64,000 nucleotides of DNA from Gemmatimonadaceae bacterium (GCA_030835125.1 JAUQWM010000045.1:100826-164825), one strand, 5' to 3'. Shown: positions 17,929 through 27,600, counted from the stretch's first letter. Notes: generated from the letters alone by a model not told the origin. Translations and numbers: made by a program.

Positions 17929-18060
17929 GTTTGTCTTCCCCCACGGCAGGAATCGCGCCGGGCCAACAGCGCATGATGTTGACGCGCCAGCCCACGAGGG
18001 CGTTAGGGCCAGGCATTCCGACCCGCCCGGGGCAGGGACCGCCGCGACGTAAGGGAAACG

Positions 18061-18573
18061 CTACTTCTTCCTGGCGGGGGCGGCGAGGTAGGGCGACTCC
18101 TCGCGATACGGCGACTCGTCATCGTCGGGCCCGAAGACCTCACGCGGCGGCCGGGCCGGTGCCTTGTCCGGGAGCGGCGGCAGGTCCCCGACCATGTGCC
18201 GGAGGATGTCCTTGATCCCGTCGCTCAGGTGATCGCCGTAGCGCAGCAGCCGCTCGGCACGGGAGCGCTGGGCGAGGAGGAAGACGAGGAACGGCTTGTC
18301 GGCCTTGGCGGTGTTGCAGCGCTTGCAGGCCAGGACCAGGTTGTCGCGACGGTCGTACGCCGACTGGCCCTTTCGCGGCGTGACATGGTCGAGCGTGAGC
18401 GAACGCGGAGCATAGGTGACGCCGCAGTAGGCACAGATCGGACCGTGGGTGCGGAGCAGCCACTCGCGAGTCTCGGAGTACGCGACCCTGCTGGTGGGTT
18501 GGGAGGAGTGCTGTGGTGGGCGCTTGACCGGACCGCGTCCCTGGCGGCGGCCACGCTTTCTTGCTGGAGACAT
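18061..18573 (-). CDS. HNH endonuclease
   Basis: The 170-residue product has a basic N-terminus (MSPARKRGRRQGRG), then an HNH nuclease core. The core comprises CAYCGVTY with a zinc pair, SLTLDHVTPRKGQ with the catalytic DH, NLVLACKRCNTAK with the second zinc pair and the asparagine, and a C-terminal helix. Free-standing HNH proteins of this size occur in many genomes and are not usually part of a mobile element. The ATG at 18573 is preferred because the alternative start at 18600 lies inside the heptad repeat array. The neighbours give no clue to function; no phage or intein sequence is adjacent. Confidence 0.8.
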   Translation of the reverse strand: MSPARKRGRRQGRGPVKRPPQHSSQPTSRVAYSETREWLLRTHGPICAYCGVTYAPRSLTLDHVTPRKGQSAYDRRDNLVLACKRCNTAKADKPFLVFLLAQRSRAERLLRYGDHLSDGIKDILRHMVGDLPPLPDKAPARPPREVFGPDDDESPYREESPYLAAPARKK

Positions 18574-18589
18574 GGAGGAACAATAACAG

Positions 18590-18715
18590 GCACCGGGCAT
18601 CAGGCATCAGGCATCAGGCATCAGGTACAGCGGCAGGGAATAGAAAAGGGAGGCAGGACGATCACCGTCCGCCTCCCTCTTCCCTCCCTGATGCCTGATG
18701 CCTGATGCCTGATGC
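18590..18715. repeat. Large heptad inverted repeat between the HNH and amidohydrolase genes
   Basis: Four perfect GCATCAG units (18597-18624, with a degenerate GCACCGG before them) face four perfect CTGATGC units (18688-18715). This makes a 28-base perfect inverted repeat with a 63-base interior. The interior holds a second inverted repeat (GGGAGGC-A-GGACG at 18648-18660 against CGTCC-GCCTCCC at 18666-18677). The right arm stops exactly at the stop codon of the amidohydrolase gene. Confidence 0.92.
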
Positions 18716-20062
18716 CTATCGTGTCGGCGGCTTTGGCCGGGCCCGGTACTTCTCGTACAACTGCGTGTGCCGGTCGTCGAACTTCTGCCGCTGGCCCTTC
18801 ACGAAGACTTCCTTGATCTGCGAGCGGATGTCGATCGGGTCGCCGGTGGTGAGGATCACATTGGCGATCTTGCCGACCTCGATCGACCCATACTCGCGAT
18901 CGACGCCGAACATGCGCGCCGGGTTGATCGTCATCGCCTTCAGGGCTTCCTCGGGGTCGAGGCCGTAGGCGATCGACAAGCCGACCTCGTACGGCAGGTC
19001 CCGGGCACTGCTGGCCCCACCGGTGGCGAACGCCAGTTGCACGCCCGCCTTCTGGAGCACGCCGGGGTTGGCGAAGACCAGGTCATACGGGTCGTCGTTC
19101 CCGGGCATCCCGGTGACGCCGTCGAGGATGACCGGGATGCGCCGCGCCGCCAGCGTGTCGGCGAACTGCCAGCCTTCGCTCGCGCCGTGGATGATGACCT
19201 TCACCTTCAGGCTGTCCATGAACCGGATGACGTCACGCATCTGCGCGACGGTGTTGGCGTCGACGATGACGGGCATCTCGCCGCGCACGGCGGGGACCAT
19301 CGCGTCATACCGCAGGTTGACGTGCCACCCGACCGGCGGCTTGGCGCCGTTCGCGGTGAGCCGGTCGCGCACCTCGCCGTACGCCTTCGCCTCGTGGAAC
19401 CAGCGATAGATCTGGCGCACGTTGTTCTGGTAGGCGACCATCGGGTCCACGCCGGGCGTGCCACCGCCGCCCCCGCCGCGCCCACCGCGGCCGCGTCCCC
19501 CACCGCCGCCGGCGTTAGGCCAGGAGAGCAGCAGCCCGACCTTCTGCTTCGCGATCATCTCCTCGTTGGTGTAGCCGGCGAGGTTGATCAGCCCGGCCAG
19601 GCCGGACAGCACCGACCCGCCGCCCACCGTGATCACCTGGGTGATCCCGTTGGCGCGGGTGACCCCGATGTGCTCGGAGTTCACGTTGACGGCGGTGGTG
19701 TGGATGTTCTGCGGGTTGAAGTCGCCGACCTCGCGCGTGTCCACCGGACCCGGGACGCCGCCCATCTCCACCAGGCCCATGTTGGTGCCGGCGTTGATGA
19801 GCCCCGGGTAGACGAACATGCCGGTCGCGTTGATCTCCGTGGCACCGGCCGGCGCCTGCGCGTTGGCGCCGACGGCGGTGATGCGCCCGTCCTGGATCAC
19901 GACCGTGCCGTTGGGGACGCGCGGCCCGGTGACGGGGACGATGGTGCCGCCGCGAATGACGAACGTTCCCTGCGCTTCACCGACGGCCGGCGTCCACGCC
20001 AGCGCCAGGGCGACCAGCCCGAGCGTGACTCGTGACGGGTGACTCGTGACTCGGCTGCTCAT
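18716..20062 (-). CDS. Exported amidohydrolase-like protein lacking metal ligands (third gene of trio)
   Basis: The 448-residue product has a signal peptide and the composite fold of imidazolonepropionase-like amidohydrolases. An N-terminal beta-sandwich (GTFVIRGGTIVPVTGPRVPN), a barrel, and a C-terminal sandwich ending GSIEVGKIANVILTTGDP are all present. The metal site is gone. The D-x-H-x-H motif reads INAGTN after MFVYPGL, the later ligand histidine reads VIVDANT, and the SD motif reads FATGGAS; only the IIHGASEG histidine remains. A Gly/Arg run (GGGRGRGGRGGGGGG) is inserted near residue 185. The gene overlaps the stop of the active upstream gene as ATGA, so the proteins are co-translated. 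A structural partner of the active enzyme is the best guess. Confidence 0.75.
   Translation of the reverse strand: MSSRVTSHPSRVTLGLVALALAWTPAVGEAQGTFVIRGGTIVPVTGPRVPNGTVVIQDGRITAVGANAQAPAGATEINATGMFVYPGLINAGTNMGLVEMGGVPGPVDTREVGDFNPQNIHTTAVNVNSEHIGVTRANGITQVITVGGGSVLSGLAGLINLAGYTNEEMIAKQKVGLLLSWPNAGGGGGRGRGGRGGGGGGTPGVDPMVAYQNNVRQIYRWFHEAKAYGEVRDRLTANGAKPPVGWHVNLRYDAMVPAVRGEMPVIVDANTVAQMRDVIRFMDSLKVKVIIHGASEGWQFADTLAARRIPVILDGVTGMPGNDDPYDLVFANPGVLQKAGVQLAFATGGASSARDLPYEVGLSIAYGLDPEEALKAMTINPARMFGVDREYGSIEVGKIANVILTTGDPIDIRSQIKEVFVKGQRQKFDDRHTQLYEKYRARPKPPTR
20025..20052. repeat. Heptad repeat inside the amidohydrolase signal-peptide codons
   Basis: Four 7-base units on the + strand (GTGACTC, GTGACGG, GTGACTC, GTGACTC) lie within the first codons of the gene that starts at 20062. 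They encode the peptide SRVTSHPSRVT just before the hydrophobic signal core. This is the only array in the window that is clearly translated. Confidence 0.8.
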
Positions 20063-21477
20063 CGAAGTCCCCCATCCTCAGACGTGATTCTCGGCCGGAT
20101 GCGCATGAGCTGCATCAGCCACTCCAGGGTCGGCGCGGTGTTGCGGTCGAAGAACACCCGTCCGTCGATCAGGGTCATGTCGACCCGCGACGCCGGGGCA
20201 AACGGGTGCCCGTTGAAGATCGCGATATCGGCATCCTTGCCGACGTCGATCGACCCGGTCTGCTTCTCGATGCCCATCTGGATGGCCGCGTTGAGCGTGA
20301 TCATCCGCAGGGCGGTCTCCTCGGAGGCGCCGCCGAAGCGCATGGCCTTGGCCGCTTCCTGGTACAGGCGACGGGCGCGTTCGTCGGAGTCGGAGTTGAT
20401 GGTGACGTTGACGCCGCGCTCGGCCATCAGCGCCGCGTTGTGCGGGATGGCGTCCCACGCCTCGAGCTTGTAGCCCCACATGTCGGCGAAGGTGGACGCG
20501 GTGGCGCCCGCCGCCGCCAGCTCGTCGGCCAGCTTGTAGCCCTCGAGGATGTGCGTGAAGTTCGGCTTGAACCCGAACTCCTTGGAGATCCGCAGGGCCA
20601 TCAGGATCTCGTCGGCCCGGTAGGAGTGCCAGTACACCAGCCGCTTGCCCTGCATGACCTCGACCAGCGCGTCCTTCTCGAGGTCCTTGCGCGGGGCGAT
20701 CGGCGCCGGGCCGCGCGTGCGGGCGCTGGCCTTGTCCCACGCCGCCTTCGTCGTGGCGTAGGCGTCCCACTCCCGCTGGTACTCCTGGGCGCCGATGAAC
20801 GACTCGCGGAGCAGGTCCTCGACGCCCTGGCGGGAGCGGGGATACCGGGTCGACTGGGCATTGGACGTCCGGCGCACGTTCTCGCCTAACGCGAACTTGA
20901 TGCCCGGCGGGGCGCCGGCGAACTTCAGGCTGTCGACCGGGAGGCCGAAGCGCAGCTTGATGATCGCGTTCTGGCCGCCGATCGTGTTGGCCGAGCCGTG
21001 GAGGATGTTCACCGTCGTGGTGCCGCCGGCCAGCTGGCGGTACAGCGAGATGCCGTCCTGGCGCAGCACGTCCTCCATCCGCACCTCGGCGGTGACGGAC
21101 TGCGAGCCCTCGTTGATCCCCTCGTTGGCGCTGTGCGAGTGCGCATCGATGATGCCCGGCGTCACCCACTTGCCGCGGCCGTCGATGACCTGCGCGCCGG
21201 CCGGGACGGTCACGTTGGCCCCGATCTCGGCGATCTTGCCGTTCCGGATCAGGATCGTGCCGCCCATGATGTTGCCGTGGCTCGCCGTCATGATGTTGGC
21301 GTTGGTGATCGCGACGAGCGTCCCGGCCGCGGGCGCGGGCAGCGCCAGCGGCTCGGCCGCGCCGGCCTGACCCGCCGCCGGTGCGGCCTGGGCCTGCAGG
21401 GTCACGCTGGCGGCGGCCAGCGCAATCGCGTGGCGCCCGGCCAGCGCGAGGTGCCTCGTGAAGTTCGGAATGGTCAT
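20059..21477 (-). CDS. Exported metal-dependent amidohydrolase (active member of trio)
   Basis: The 472-residue product is an imidazolonepropionase-like amidohydrolase with a complete metal site. It has the DAHSHS motif after VTPGII, the carbamylatable lysine region GIKFALGENVRR, the histidines in YWHSYRADE and FTHILEGYK, and the aspartate in INSDSDE. A signal peptide (LALAGRHAIALAAASVTLQA) implies a periplasmic enzyme; family members hydrolyse cyclic amides or dipeptides. The start codon directly follows the stop of the upstream pseudoenzyme gene, and the GGGAGGAG ribosome site precedes that stop. The stop in turn overlaps the next gene. The true substrate cannot be told from sequence. Confidence 0.88.
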   Translation of the reverse strand: MTIPNFTRHLALAGRHAIALAAASVTLQAQAAPAAGQAGAAEPLALPAPAAGTLVAITNANIMTASHGNIMGGTILIRNGKIAEIGANVTVPAGAQVIDGRGKWVTPGIIDAHSHSANEGINEGSQSVTAEVRMEDVLRQDGISLYRQLAGGTTTVNILHGSANTIGGQNAIIKLRFGLPVDSLKFAGAPPGIKFALGENVRRTSNAQSTRYPRSRQGVEDLLRESFIGAQEYQREWDAYATTKAAWDKASARTRGPAPIAPRKDLEKDALVEVMQGKRLVYWHSYRADEILMALRISKEFGFKPNFTHILEGYKLADELAAAGATASTFADMWGYKLEAWDAIPHNAALMAERGVNVTINSDSDERARRLYQEAAKAMRFGGASEETALRMITLNAAIQMGIEKQTGSIDVGKDADIAIFNGHPFAPASRVDMTLIDGRVFFDRNTAPTLEWLMQLMRIRPRITSEDGGLR

Positions 21478-22896
21478 TTACTCCTCCCGCATCTGCGGTG
21501 GGTTGCCCGCGCGTCCTCCGCGGCCGCCCCGGCCAGCGGCCGGCGCGGGAACGACATCGTACTGCAGTCCGTCGACGTACATGCCCTCGAGGCGACTGCC
21601 CGGTGTCAGGGCCTCACCCTGCATGACGAGCAGGTTGGCGATCTTCCCGGCCTCGATGCTGCCCAGCTGCGCGTCCACCCCCGCGGCTTCCGCGGCGCGG
21701 ATCGTCAGCGCCTCGACCGCGACCTGCCGGGGGAGGCCGGCGGTGATCGCCTTGCGCACGTTCTCCATGAACTGGTTCGCGGCCAGTCCGCCCGACGCGA
21801 GCGCGAACTTGACGCCGGCCGTGTTGAGCGCGGCGGCGTTCCCCTCGATGGCCTTCGTGGCCGCGGCGATGCGCGTCGCGCTGTCGGACGGGTCGCGCCG
21901 CGTGGCGTACTGGTATTGCCATCCGGTGGTCTGGGATGGCTGCGGAAAGTCCACCGTCACGATCGGTGGACGGGCCGCCTTGAGCGCGCTGATCGCGCGG
22001 AAGCCCTCCACGGCGCCGACGATGGTGAGCTTGATCCCGAACTCCTTGCCGAGCGCCAGCGCGCGGAGGATCTCGTTCTCCGCATTCGCGGCGACGAACG
22101 CGGGGACGTCGCCCTTGACCACCGGGACCAGCGCCTCGAGCTCCGCGTTATGCGCGGTGCGTGGCATCCCGCGCGGATTCGCCTTGTAGCGTTCCATCAG
22201 CGCCGCATGCCGCTGCGCGTCGTAGAAGGCCTGCCGCTGGTACGCGATCACGCCGAGCAGGTTGCTCGGGTAGTCCCCCGGCACCGTCTGGTAGCCGACG
22301 TGCAGGGCGACCGGAGTCTTCACGATCCAGCGCGCCGCAGTGTCGTCGCGCATGGGCACGAGTGCCGACAGTCCGCGGAACAGGCCGCGCGACGGTGCGA
22401 CGAGCACCGCACCGATCCCCTGGTCGCGCGCCGAGCGCGCGTCCGCGGGGGCGATTCGCAGTTCCTCGGCGATGATGCGGTCGGGCTCGAGACCCACGAC
22501 GCGCTCCTCGGTCGTGACCTCGGGCTCCTGACCCGGCAGGAGAAACGGCGCCGGCGCGGCACCGCGCCCGCCGGCCCGACCGGCCGCGGGCTGCGGAAGG
22601 CCCATCGACGAGGTGAGGTCGATGAAGGCCGGATAGATCGTCTTGCCGGAGAGGTCCACGACCGCGGCATCCGCGGGTGGCGTGATGGTGGCGCCGACGG
22701 CCTCGATGACGCCGTTCCGGATGACGATGGTGCCGCGGTCGATCGTGCCCTTGGTGACGGTCTCGATTCGCGCGTTGGTCAGCGCCCACACGCCCGTCAT
22801 GTTGTCGCGCGAGTTACTCTGCGCTCCAGCGACGGCGTGGGAGAGGACCAGCGCGACGACCGGAACCACCACGCGGTGAAGCGGTGTTCGTCGCAT
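21478..22896 (-). CDS. Exported amidohydrolase-like pseudoenzyme (first gene of trio)
   Basis: The 472-residue product has a signal peptide (PVVALVLSHAVAGAQ) and the same three-part fold as its neighbours, ending GSIEAGKIANLLVMQGEAL. All the metal ligands I can align are replaced. The HxH motif reads IDLTSS after KTIYPAF, the first ligand histidine is FVAANAE, the second is TIVGAVEG, and the SD motif is LASGG. Length and secondary-structure pattern are otherwise intact, with no frameshift, so the gene is under selection rather than decaying. Arg/Gly patches (GRAGGRGAAPAP and GRGGRGGRAG) are present. It is the promoter-proximal gene of the trio; the start at 22896 has a GGAG ribosome site. Confidence 0.75.
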   Translation of the reverse strand: MRRTPLHRVVVPVVALVLSHAVAGAQSNSRDNMTGVWALTNARIETVTKGTIDRGTIVIRNGVIEAVGATITPPADAAVVDLSGKTIYPAFIDLTSSMGLPQPAAGRAGGRGAAPAPFLLPGQEPEVTTEERVVGLEPDRIIAEELRIAPADARSARDQGIGAVLVAPSRGLFRGLSALVPMRDDTAARWIVKTPVALHVGYQTVPGDYPSNLLGVIAYQRQAFYDAQRHAALMERYKANPRGMPRTAHNAELEALVPVVKGDVPAFVAANAENEILRALALGKEFGIKLTIVGAVEGFRAISALKAARPPIVTVDFPQPSQTTGWQYQYATRRDPSDSATRIAAATKAIEGNAAALNTAGVKFALASGGLAANQFMENVRKAITAGLPRQVAVEALTIRAAEAAGVDAQLGSIEAGKIANLLVMQGEALTPGSRLEGMYVDGLQYDVVPAPAAGRGGRGGRAGNPPQMREE

Positions 22897-23214
22897 GCAG
22901 GGACTCCAACTGGGGAAGGAAGGTCCGGCGTGGATCAGCAGGCGAGCTTACCAGTGACGCAGGGACGGTGCAAGCCATCTGGCAGCCCTTCAACGGGATA
23001 AGTACGGGCAGGGGCGGCTGAACGCTCTACATCAGGCAACAGGCATCAGGCATCAGGCATCAGGGGCCGCCGGCCTCAACCGCTTTTCCTCATTCCCCCC
23101 GATGCCTGATGCCTGATGCCCGATGCCTGACCCTCTGTAACCCCTTGTCGGCATTGCGATTATGGGAATGATGTTGAATCGTGGAAAACTCCGCCAACAC
23201 TCCTTCAACACCAT
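22897..23214. promoter_or_regulatory. Divergent intergenic region between the amidohydrolase trio and nhaA
   Basis: This 318-base gap must hold promoters for both directions. It contains the ATCAGGC heptad inverted repeat (23031-23128) and, beyond it, CCCCTTGTCGGCATTGCGAT followed by TATGGGAATG, a possible weak promoter for nhaA. I see no recognisable riboswitch fold. Confidence 0.4.
23031..23128. repeat. ATCAGGC heptad inverted repeat in a divergent promoter region
   Basis: The left arm is five 7-base units (ATCAGGC, AACAGGC, ATCAGGC, ATCAGGC, ATCAGGG; 23031-23065). The right arm is four complementary units (GATGCCT, GATGCCT, GATGCCC, GATGCCT; 23101-23128). The 35-base interior is C/T-rich. 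The unit is the same as in the array at 18590-18715, about 4.4 kb away. Confidence 0.92.
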
Positions 23215-23220
23215 GTGGAC

Positions 23221-24549
23221 ATGATGGCCAGCAACGCAGGCAGCTCGAAAACGGCGCCGTTCGCGGACTTCGCGGAACGCGGTGTACTCGCCGGCCTTCT
23301 GCTCATGGCCTGCACCGTCATCGCGCTGGCGTGGGCCAATTCGCCGTGGGCGGACTCGTACTTCCACCTGTGGGAGATCGAGCTGTCCGTTGGACTGGCC
23401 TCCCGGCCGGTCAGTGGCTCGCTGCACCACTGGATCAACGACGGCCTCATGGCCGTGTTCTTCCTGCTCGTCGGGCTGGAAATCAAGCGGGAGCTGCTGG
23501 TTGGGGAGCTGTCGTCTCCGCGACATGCGGCGCTGCCGATCGCGGCGGCGATCGGCGGGATGGTGGTACCGGCCACGCTCTATGCGCTGACAAACCTTGG
23601 AGGTGAAGGGGCCGCCGGCTGGGGGATCCCCATGGCCACCGACATCGCCTTCGCGCTCGGTGTGCTGACCCTGCTCGGTTCGCGCGTTCCCACGTCCCTC
23701 AAGGTGTTCCTGACGGCGCTCGCGATCGTCGACGACATGGGCGCGGTGCTCGTGATCGCCCTCTTCTACACGTCGTCCATTTCCCTGGGGGCACTGGCCC
23801 TGGCGGGCGGCACGCTGCTCGTGCTGGTCGCGCTCAACCGCCTCGGGGTTCGCGCGCTCTTCCCCTACCTGCTGGCCGGCCTGGTGCTCTGGGGAGCGCT
23901 GCTCTCCTCCGGAATCCACGCCACCATTGCCGGCGTCCTGCTTGCGCTGGCCATCCCCTCGCGGACGCGCATCAACGCCCTCGAGTACTCGACCGCGGCC
24001 CGGTCGCTGCTCGACGACTTCGATCGGTCCGAGACCGGTGACCTGCAGGTGATCACCAGCAAGGGACAGCAGGAAGCGCTCTACGCGATGGACATGGTCA
24101 GCTCCGGAGCGCAGGCGCCGCTCCTGCGGCTGGAGCAATACCTCCATGGTCCGGTCAGTTTCCTCATCATGCCGCTCTTCGCGCTGGCCAACGCGGGCGT
24201 CGACCTGACCGGGGTGACGGGCGTGATGGCCGAGCGCATAACGCTCGGGATCATCCTCGGCCTGGTGGTCGGGAAGCCGCTTGGCGTGATGCTGTTCAGC
24301 TTCCTCGCCGTGCGCGCCGGTGCGGCGAGCCTGCCGGAGGGTGTGGACTGGAGGGCGTTGCATGGCGCGGCGTGGCTCGCCGGCATCGGCTTCACGATGT
24401 CGCTGTTCGTCGGGAGCCTCGCCTTCGGGGAGGGCGCTCACCTGACCCAGGCCAAGGTGGGCATCCTCCTCGGCTCCCTGGTGGCGGGGGTCGTGGGATG
24501 GCGACTCGTCTCCCGTGCGGCGCGCGCGAGGACCGGTCCCCGGCCCTGA
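23221..24549 (+). CDS. nhaA: Na+/H+ antiporter NhaA
   Basis: The 442-residue product is an NhaA antiporter. GVLAGLLLMACTVIALAWAN is helix I, HHWINDGLMAVFFLLVGLEIKREL is the signature loop and helix II, and PMATDIAFALGVLTLLGSR holds the first ion-site aspartate. LAIVDDMGAVLVIALFYT supplies the essential aspartate pair, and GKPLGVMLFSFLAV the late lysine region. NhaA exchanges two protons for one sodium ion and protects against alkali and salt. Around residues 260-300 there is a longer than usual polar insertion (DFDRSETGDLQVITSKGQQE). The ATG at 23221 is used; a GTG two codons earlier is possible and neither has a clear ribosome site. Confidence 0.93.
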   Translation: MMASNAGSSKTAPFADFAERGVLAGLLLMACTVIALAWANSPWADSYFHLWEIELSVGLASRPVSGSLHHWINDGLMAVFFLLVGLEIKRELLVGELSSPRHAALPIAAAIGGMVVPATLYALTNLGGEGAAGWGIPMATDIAFALGVLTLLGSRVPTSLKVFLTALAIVDDMGAVLVIALFYTSSISLGALALAGGTLLVLVALNRLGVRALFPYLLAGLVLWGALLSSGIHATIAGVLLALAIPSRTRINALEYSTAARSLLDDFDRSETGDLQVITSKGQQEALYAMDMVSSGAQAPLLRLEQYLHGPVSFLIMPLFALANAGVDLTGVTGVMAERITLGIILGLVVGKPLGVMLFSFLAVRAGAASLPEGVDWRALHGAAWLAGIGFTMSLFVGSLAFGEGAHLTQAKVGILLGSLVAGVVGWRLVSRAARARTGPRP

Positions 24550-24658
24550 GTCCCGCCCAACGTCGCGGGTGCGGACGGCGTTCCCCGGTTGCATGTTCCC
24601 TCCGCGCCGCGGCCCGCGTGGTCGCGGCGGTGAGCGTCCCCACCACCATACAGACGTC

Positions 24659-27600
24659 ATGCGCCAGTTCCCCGCCCTCAGGTCGAGTGTCGCCGCCGGC
24701 TTCCTCGTCGCGCTCCTCCCCGCCGCGTCCCCAGCCCAGGCACCCGGCGCCTTCGACCGGCTTCCGTTCCGCTCGGTCGGCCCCGCCGTCCATGGCGGCC
24801 GCCTGCACGACGTCGAGGCCGTCCCGAACGACGCGGCTACGGTGTACGTGGTGGGCGCCAGCAGCGGCGTATGGAAGTCGACCAACCGCGGCATCACCTG
24901 GGAGTCGATCTTCGATGACCAGCCGGTGAGCACGGGGGGCGACCTGGCCATCTTCCCGGGGAACACCAGCATCCTCTGGTTAGGCACGGGCGAGCAGAAC
25001 AACCGGCAGAGCTCGTCGTGGGGCAACGGCATGTACAAGTCGCTCGACGCCGGGAAGACCTGGACCCACATCGGGCTCGAGGGCACGGCGGCGATCGCGA
25101 AGGTCCGGCTGCACCCGACCGACGCGAACGTGGCGTACGCGGCGGCGGCGGGGAACCTGTGGAAGGCGGGACCCGATCGCGGCGTCTACAAGACGACCGA
25201 TGGCGGTCGCACCTGGGAGAAGTCGCTCTATGTGGACACGCTGACCGGCGCGACGGACCTGGTGATGGATCCCAGCAACCCGAACACGCTGTACGCGGCG
25301 ATGTACCAGCGGCTGCGCCAGCCGTGGGGCTACAATGGCGGTGGTCCGGGGAGCGCGATCTACAAGACGACGGATGGCGGCGCCACCTGGAAGAAGCTCA
25401 CCAACGGAATTCCGGAGGGGGACAAGGGCCGCATCGGGCTCGCGATCGCCGAGACGTACCCGCGCATGCTCCTGGCGACGATCGAGCACCCGACGGGGAG
25501 CGGCACCTACCGCACCGAGGACGGCGGGGAGACGTGGGCGCGGGCGAACACCACCAACCCGCGGCCGATGTACTACAGCAAGATCTTCATCGACCCGACC
25601 AACGAACGCCGGGCCTACATCCTGGGCGTCGAGGTCTATCGCAGCGACGACGGCGGCCGGTCGTTCCGCCTCCTGCCCAACTCGCCCGCGTACGACGTCG
25701 GCCTCAAGACCGACCACCATGCGCTCTGGATCGACCCGCGGGACCCGAAGTGGCTGTACCTCGCCGGGGACGGCGGGCTCCACGTGTCGAGTGACATGGG
25801 CGACAACTGGCGGCGGGTGAACAACTTCGCCATCGGGCAGTTCTACTCGGTGGCCGCCGACAACCGTGACCCGTACTGGCTCTATGGCGGCCTGCAGGAC
25901 AACCACTCGTTCATGGGGCCCAGCGCCACCCGCCACTGGTTAGGCGTGGTGAACACCGACTGGCGCCAGGTGGGCTTCAGCGATGGCGCGGTGCAGCAGC
26001 CCGATCCCTTCGTGCCGCGCTGGCTGTATTCGTCGAGCACGGGCATGAACGTGCAGCGGGTCGACATCGAGACCGGCGACCGGCTCAACATCCGGCCGAC
26101 GCTCGCGCCGGGCGACTCGGGCGCCGTGCGGTTCGACTGGATCTCCCCCATGGTGGCGTCCCGCCACACGAAAGGGACGCTGTACATCGGCGGCAACCGG
26201 CTCTTCATCTCGAAGGATCACGGCGAGTCGTGGACGTACACGAAGGACCTGACGCGCCAGGTGAACCGCGACACGCTGCGCATCATGGGCGTCGTGGGCT
26301 CAGAGATCCGGATCTCCCGGAACGACGGGGAATCGAACTACAGCGAGCTCACGACGATCGGGGAGTCGCCGGTCAACGCGCAGGTCCTGTGGGTTGGCGC
26401 CGACGATGGCTCGGTGCAGGTCTCGCGCGACGCCGGCGCCACCTGGACCGACGTCTCCGGGAACATCTCCGGCGTTCCGCCCTTCACCTTCGTGAGCCGC
26501 GTGGTGCCGTCCTCGGTGTCCGCCGGGACCGCGTACGTGACGTTCGATGGCCACCGGTCGGGACACTTCGAGCCGTACGCCTACCGCACGACCGACTTTG
26601 GTCGCACCTGGAGCAAGGTCACCAACGGTCTGCCCTCCGGCGACGTGGTGCGGACGATTCACGAGTACCCGGGCCAGCCCGGTGTCGCCTTCATCGGGAC
26701 CGAGCGCGCGCTCTACGTCACGACCGACACCGCGAAGACGTGGACGCGCTTCAAGGCCAACCTGCCGACGGTGCCGACGTACGACATCCTGGTGCACCCG
26801 CGGACGAAGGACCTGATCCTCGGCACGCACGGGCGCAGCATCTGGATCCTCGACGATGCCTCGCCCCTCGCGGCCTGGTCGTCGTCGATTGCCTCGCGGC
26901 CGGCGCACCTGTTCCCGCCACGGCCGGTCACGCAGCACCTGTTCTGGGAGGACTTCTCCAACTGGGGCCAGGGCGAATATGCGGGGGACAACCCCGCCGA
27001 CGGCGCGCTGCTCTCGTACTCGCTCTCCCGCGCCGTGCCCTCCGTGACCCTGACGATCACGAATGCGAGCGGTCGGCAGGTTCGCGTGCTGCAGGGACCC
27101 GGTGAGGCCGGCGCGATCCACCGGGTGAACTGGGACCTGCGACACGGCGTCCTCTCCATGAGTGGACTGACGATGCCCACGGTGGCGGGCGCGCCCGGCG
27201 GTCGTGGTGGTCGCGGCGGTGGTCGTGGCGGACGGGCAGGCGGCGGTGGTCCCGGGGGCGGCGGCACCGAGCCCGGCATGGCCGGTGGGCGCGGCGGCGA
27301 TGTCTATGCCCACCCGGTGCCGCGGAGCCTGGGTCCCCGCGGGGCCTTCGTCTCGCCCGGCACCTACACGGTGACGCTCCAGGCCGGGGACACGAAGGTG
27401 ACGGAAACGGTCCGGGTGCTGCATGACCCGCTCCTTCCCCTGACGGTTGCCCAGCACAAGGAACGCGAGGCGTTCCAGCTGGAGGCCGCCGACATGCTGG
27501 CCGAGATCGTTTCCATGTCGCAGCAACTGGCGAACCAGCGGCGGGACCTGACGTCTCGCCGCGACGCTGCCGCCGCCGGGAGCGCCGCGCGCACGGCGGC

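Noticed and set aside
18597..18715. Possible CRISPR array
   Set aside because: The repeats are 7 bases long, directly adjacent with no spacers, and there are no cas genes anywhere in the window.
22897..23214. A sodium-responsive RNA element ahead of nhaA
   Set aside because: Some nhaA genes are preceded by known RNA motifs, but I could not find a consistent fold here apart from the heptad inverted repeat. A covariance-model search would decide.
24515..24658. An N-terminal extension of the VPS10-like protein
   Set aside because: It overlaps the end of nhaA, is Arg/Pro-rich and places the signal peptide internally; the ATG at 24659 is the better start.
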